From the NCBI GenBank assembly GCA_006503475.1, contig RSEH01000408.1, positions 1-22,950 of the forward strand: a stretch of 22,950 nucleotides of DNA, given 5' to 3'. The position numbers and the translations under genes were made by a program. Shown in pieces: positions 20,338-22,950 of the stretch. This DNA comes from Stentor roeselii (taxonomy: Eukaryota > Ciliophora > Heterotrichea > Heterotrichida > Stentoridae). Within the stretch, counting starts at the first letter, position 1; each line of letters begins with the position of its first letter. The notes beneath the pieces are model-generated. The model ran no database searches. It was not told where the DNA came from and saw nothing but the letters and a program-made list of their open reading frames with translations.

Positions 20338-22063
20338 AGTAAGTAGAATTCAAAATAGATTACTTAATTATTACTAATAATATTAGTTTATGATCAAAAA
20401 TGAATAAATTATTTAAGCCTTTAGATTTTATTAATCAATAATTACTATGTGTTGAAATTTTACTGGATAACTAATTTGCTTATTAAATTTTAATTTAATT
20501 ATTTTTTAGATAAAAATACCTAAGAGTCTATATATTGTTATCCAATCCTTAATTTATCACAAAAATTATGAATTAATACATAAATGATTCCTAAATATAA
20601 TAAATCAATATTATTATATTTGCTTAACAGATTACAATTTTAAGATAATAAAGATCATAAATTCAAGCCAATTAAATTAAGTTTTCCACCGCTCTAAGAA
20701 TTTGATTTCATTTCAAATATCTAGAAAGTCCTTAAAAATTCAATTCAAAATATATTTTAAAAGGTTCTTAAATTTGTAGGCAAAAAATTGTAGGTCAATT
20801 ATAAAAAAGATAGATTTTGTAAAATTATATAAAAATTTAGTTCTTAAATTTGTAGACAAAAAATTGTAGGTCAATTATAAAAAAGATAGATTTTGTAAAA
20901 TTATATAAAAATTTACAAATAATTGTAGATCAATTACAAAAAATTTTGACTCTAAATCATAATTTAAAAAAAATTACAGTTAGCTCATTGAAATCTGTTT
21001 TCATGTAAAAATTAAATATTTTTAAGAGCTTGAAGCTAATATATATTCATGTTATAAAAATTACAAAATAATTTTGTGATCTTTATACTGGATTAAATAT
21101 GCATAGTAATTGATTTTTTTTTCTTTAAGTACAATTGACCAAATATTTTAGAAATTATTCAATATATGGGATTACAGCTGATTTCTTTGGTTAATATAAA
21201 AATTTATTAATGCAAGATAAGTTATAATTTTTTTTCATATCCTTGCTAATTTTTGAATCGTTAACTTTTGTTTTAATGAGAAATTTATGATTTTTCGATT
21301 AAAAGCATTAGCTAAAATTATCTGATTGTTTATCATAAACTGGGTATTTTAAAAGTATTCATTACTTGAATGAATTTTATTAAAAGATATAATTTCCCTG
21401 TTTTTCTATAATAAATCTTTAATCAATCATTTAGTATAATTTTTATACGTATTAGAGACAACTAGATTATATTTTCTTTTATATTTATTTGAGACTTTAA
21501 TATCATGATCTAAGCATCCTTTTTCCTTGAGGTTTATTATATGAATATATAAGCACTGCTAAATTTATTTACTTTTAAAGTTTATATTGTTATAAGTTAG
21601 TGGGCTTAGTAAAATATTCAATGAAGAAAATTATTAGAGAAATTATAAAACCTTTCCTTTTTTTAGTGTTAAATAAAGTCATCGTATATTGGTATTATAG
21701 ACTTAAATGAATATCATGAAAGTTTACAAATCAAGTATTATTTAATCATATCTGCAATATTTTCCATGTTGTCTCGATATTTAAGTGTTTTTACCTAAAA
21801 ATCAATATTTTCAACCAAAACCATTATTGCATCTAATTCGAAAATCAACACTATATAAAAGAAACTATTCATTAGAAATATATAAAGTATTTTCTACTAC
21901 TATTAAATATATTATATATAGAAAGTTTTCAATTACCTAGAATATGAATCTTGTATCGATTATCTTATAATTCAAGAGTTTATTGATATCCAAAACGATT
22001 TATTATATATATGAATTGAAATATTTACTTATTGAGTTCAATTGTCTATATTTTATTATATAA
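20338..22063. other. 1.7-kb intergenic stretch
   Basis: Very AT-rich, with no ORF of note on either strand. It contains the 76-bp tandem repeat at 20765-20916. An in-frame TAA at 22061-22063 directly precedes the next gene. Nothing else recognisable. Confidence 0.55.
20765..20945 (+). repeat. 76-bp tandem repeat with TGTAG core (two and a partial unit)
   Basis: Unit 1 (20765-20840) and unit 2 (20841-20916) differ at about two positions: TTTGTAGGC against TTTGTAGAC, and the last base. A degenerate partial third unit (AATTGTAGATCAATTA) follows to about 20945. Each unit begins TTCTTAAATTTGTAG and contains AAAATTGTAGGT, the same core as the elements at 1055 and 9271. The near-identity indicates a recent duplication. 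Confidence 0.85.
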
Positions 22064-22950
22064 ATGGAACTTAGAGCTCAACCAAAATTTGAAACCAATA
22101 TTACCAACCCATATATAGACGAATATCTAAATCATCTGGAAAATATCGGTCTAAATATTGAAATCCTATCAGAATTAGATGATAATGAGTTGCAATTAGT
22201 ACGCAGATTAGCTGATAGACACATAGACGATAAATTATTCAAAATCTTTTTCAGGACTATAGACAACAATAGAGATAAAAGCAAAAATGCTCCTGAAATT
22301 AAAAAATCTAAAGAAGCTGAATATTTACTAAATGAATGCAAAAATTTATCCTTTAACTTTAAAAAATTACGAAAGATTCAAGAATCTAATTTTTCAGATT
22401 TAAATGAAGAACTAAGTTCACCCTTAACTCCAGTACAAATTCTTATTTTAAAAGCCCTAATTCGCCATAACGAGCGTGTAGAATCCAATCATCAAAATAT
22501 TCAGATTTCACCTCAACAATATAAGGAAATGGAAAAAAAACTAAAAATTGCAGAAGATGAAAATAAACTATTGAATTTTAAATTTGAAAATAAGGAAAAA
22601 TTAGAAAACAAGCTAAAATCACTAAATATTAATAAAACAGCAGAAAATGATAAGATTATCATGGCCAATCAATCAAAAATAGTTTCTCTTGAAAATTTGA
22701 AAATATTAGTACGATCAATTTCAAATTTTGGGCGAAATCTTGATATATGTTTTTGTGTTGATGGCACTGGCTCGATGTCATATATTATTAATGGAATTCG
22801 AAAGTGCTTGGTCAAATATTCAGAAGATATTACAAAACTCTCTGGTATGAAATCACTATTTTCTCTAGTTGTATACAGAGATCACTGTGATGGTGATCGA
22901 AGACTAGAAATTCATGATTTTACGACTAGTGAAGAATTAAAAATATTCAT
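22064..22950 (+). CDS. Coiled-coil/von Willebrand A-domain protein, alpha-kinase-associated type (partial, runs off window)
   Basis: The open frame continues to the window edge with 295 codons and no stop. The ATG at 22064 directly follows an in-frame TAA (22061-22063). Residues 1-150 are predicted helical and unrecognised; about 150-215 form a Lys/Glu-rich coiled coil. A vWA domain begins near residue 226 (LDICFCVDGTGSMS). The MIDAS metal-binding motif D-G-T-G-S-M starts at D233. The following VVYRDHCDGDRR and DFTTSEELKIF match the vWA domain type that precedes the alpha-kinase domain in VwkA-like proteins of Dictyostelium and other protists. A C-terminal alpha-kinase domain is therefore possible beyond the window but cannot be seen. 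Glutamines use CAA/CAG only and no UGA occurs, which supports the standard code. No intron is needed in the visible part. Confidence 0.8.
   Translation, partial: MELRAQPKFETNITNPYIDEYLNHLENIGLNIEILSELDDNELQLVRRLADRHIDDKLFKIFFRTIDNNRDKSKNAPEIKKSKEAEYLLNECKNLSFNFKKLRKIQESNFSDLNEELSSPLTPVQILILKALIRHNERVESNHQNIQISPQQYKEMEKKLKIAEDENKLLNFKFENKEKLENKLKSLNINKTAENDKIIMANQSKIVSLENLKILVRSISNFGRNLDICFCVDGTGSMSYIINGIRKCLVKYSEDITKLSGMKSLFSLVVYRDHCDGDRRLEIHDFTTSEELKIF

Noticed and set aside
22132-22341. Reverse-strand ORF of 69 codons
   Set aside because: Lies entirely inside the vWA gene on the opposite strand, with no recognisable features.

Overview
The window looks like the end of a macronuclear chromosome from a heterotrich ciliate, most likely Stentor or a close relative. 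The first 80 bases are ten 8-base units of CCCTAACA type, the telomere repeat I know from Stentor and Blepharisma. The DNA is strongly AT-rich. Two long open frames (1173 codons at 1767-5288 and 295 codons from 22064 to the window end) use TGG for Trp and CAA/CAG for Gln, with no internal stop, so the code looks standard. One gene carries 15-base intron-like interruptions, as expected for Stentor. This identification is an inference.

Layout, left to right; every recognised gene or relic is on the + strand, pointing away from the telomere. 1-80: telomere. 81-1495: subtelomeric DNA with a possible small coding relic and one copy of a dispersed TGTAG element. 1496-5288: gene 1, a short B-box-like zinc-finger ORF followed, in another frame, by a 1173-residue ORF with a coiled coil and two tandem GTPase plus Cys/His modules. 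5289-10045: 4.7 kb without a recognisable gene, with weak signs of decayed coding DNA. 10046-12847: gene 2, the same architecture (B-box, long heptad-repeat coiled coil, one GTPase, one Cys/His module), kept in one frame but broken by four in-frame stops. 13045-14360: GTPase-module pseudogene 3. 15065-15920: a separate B-box gene with possible WD40 remains and tiny introns. 16330-17500, 17756-19104 and 19660-20337: pseudogenes 4, 5 and 6, a second subfamily of the GTPase module. 20765-20945: a 76-bp tandem repeat. 22064 to window end: the 5' part of a coiled-coil/von Willebrand A-domain gene of the alpha-kinase-associated type.

The main content is a subtelomeric, head-to-tail array of at least seven copies of one module: a P-loop GTPase domain of AIG1/septin-like type, a helical segment, a CxxH...CxxCGCxxxxH metal-binding module and a helical tail. 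Only two copies are joined to a B-box plus coiled coil. In gene 1 two modules are fused in one ORF and have decayed in complementary ways: the first has lost its GTPase residues but keeps its metal ligands, and the second keeps its GTPase residues but has lost metal ligands. Near-identity limited to the front of the two GTPase domains suggests gene conversion. The function is unknown. The B-box/coiled-coil/GTPase layout resembles multidomain sensor or scaffold proteins of other eukaryotes, but that is analogy only.
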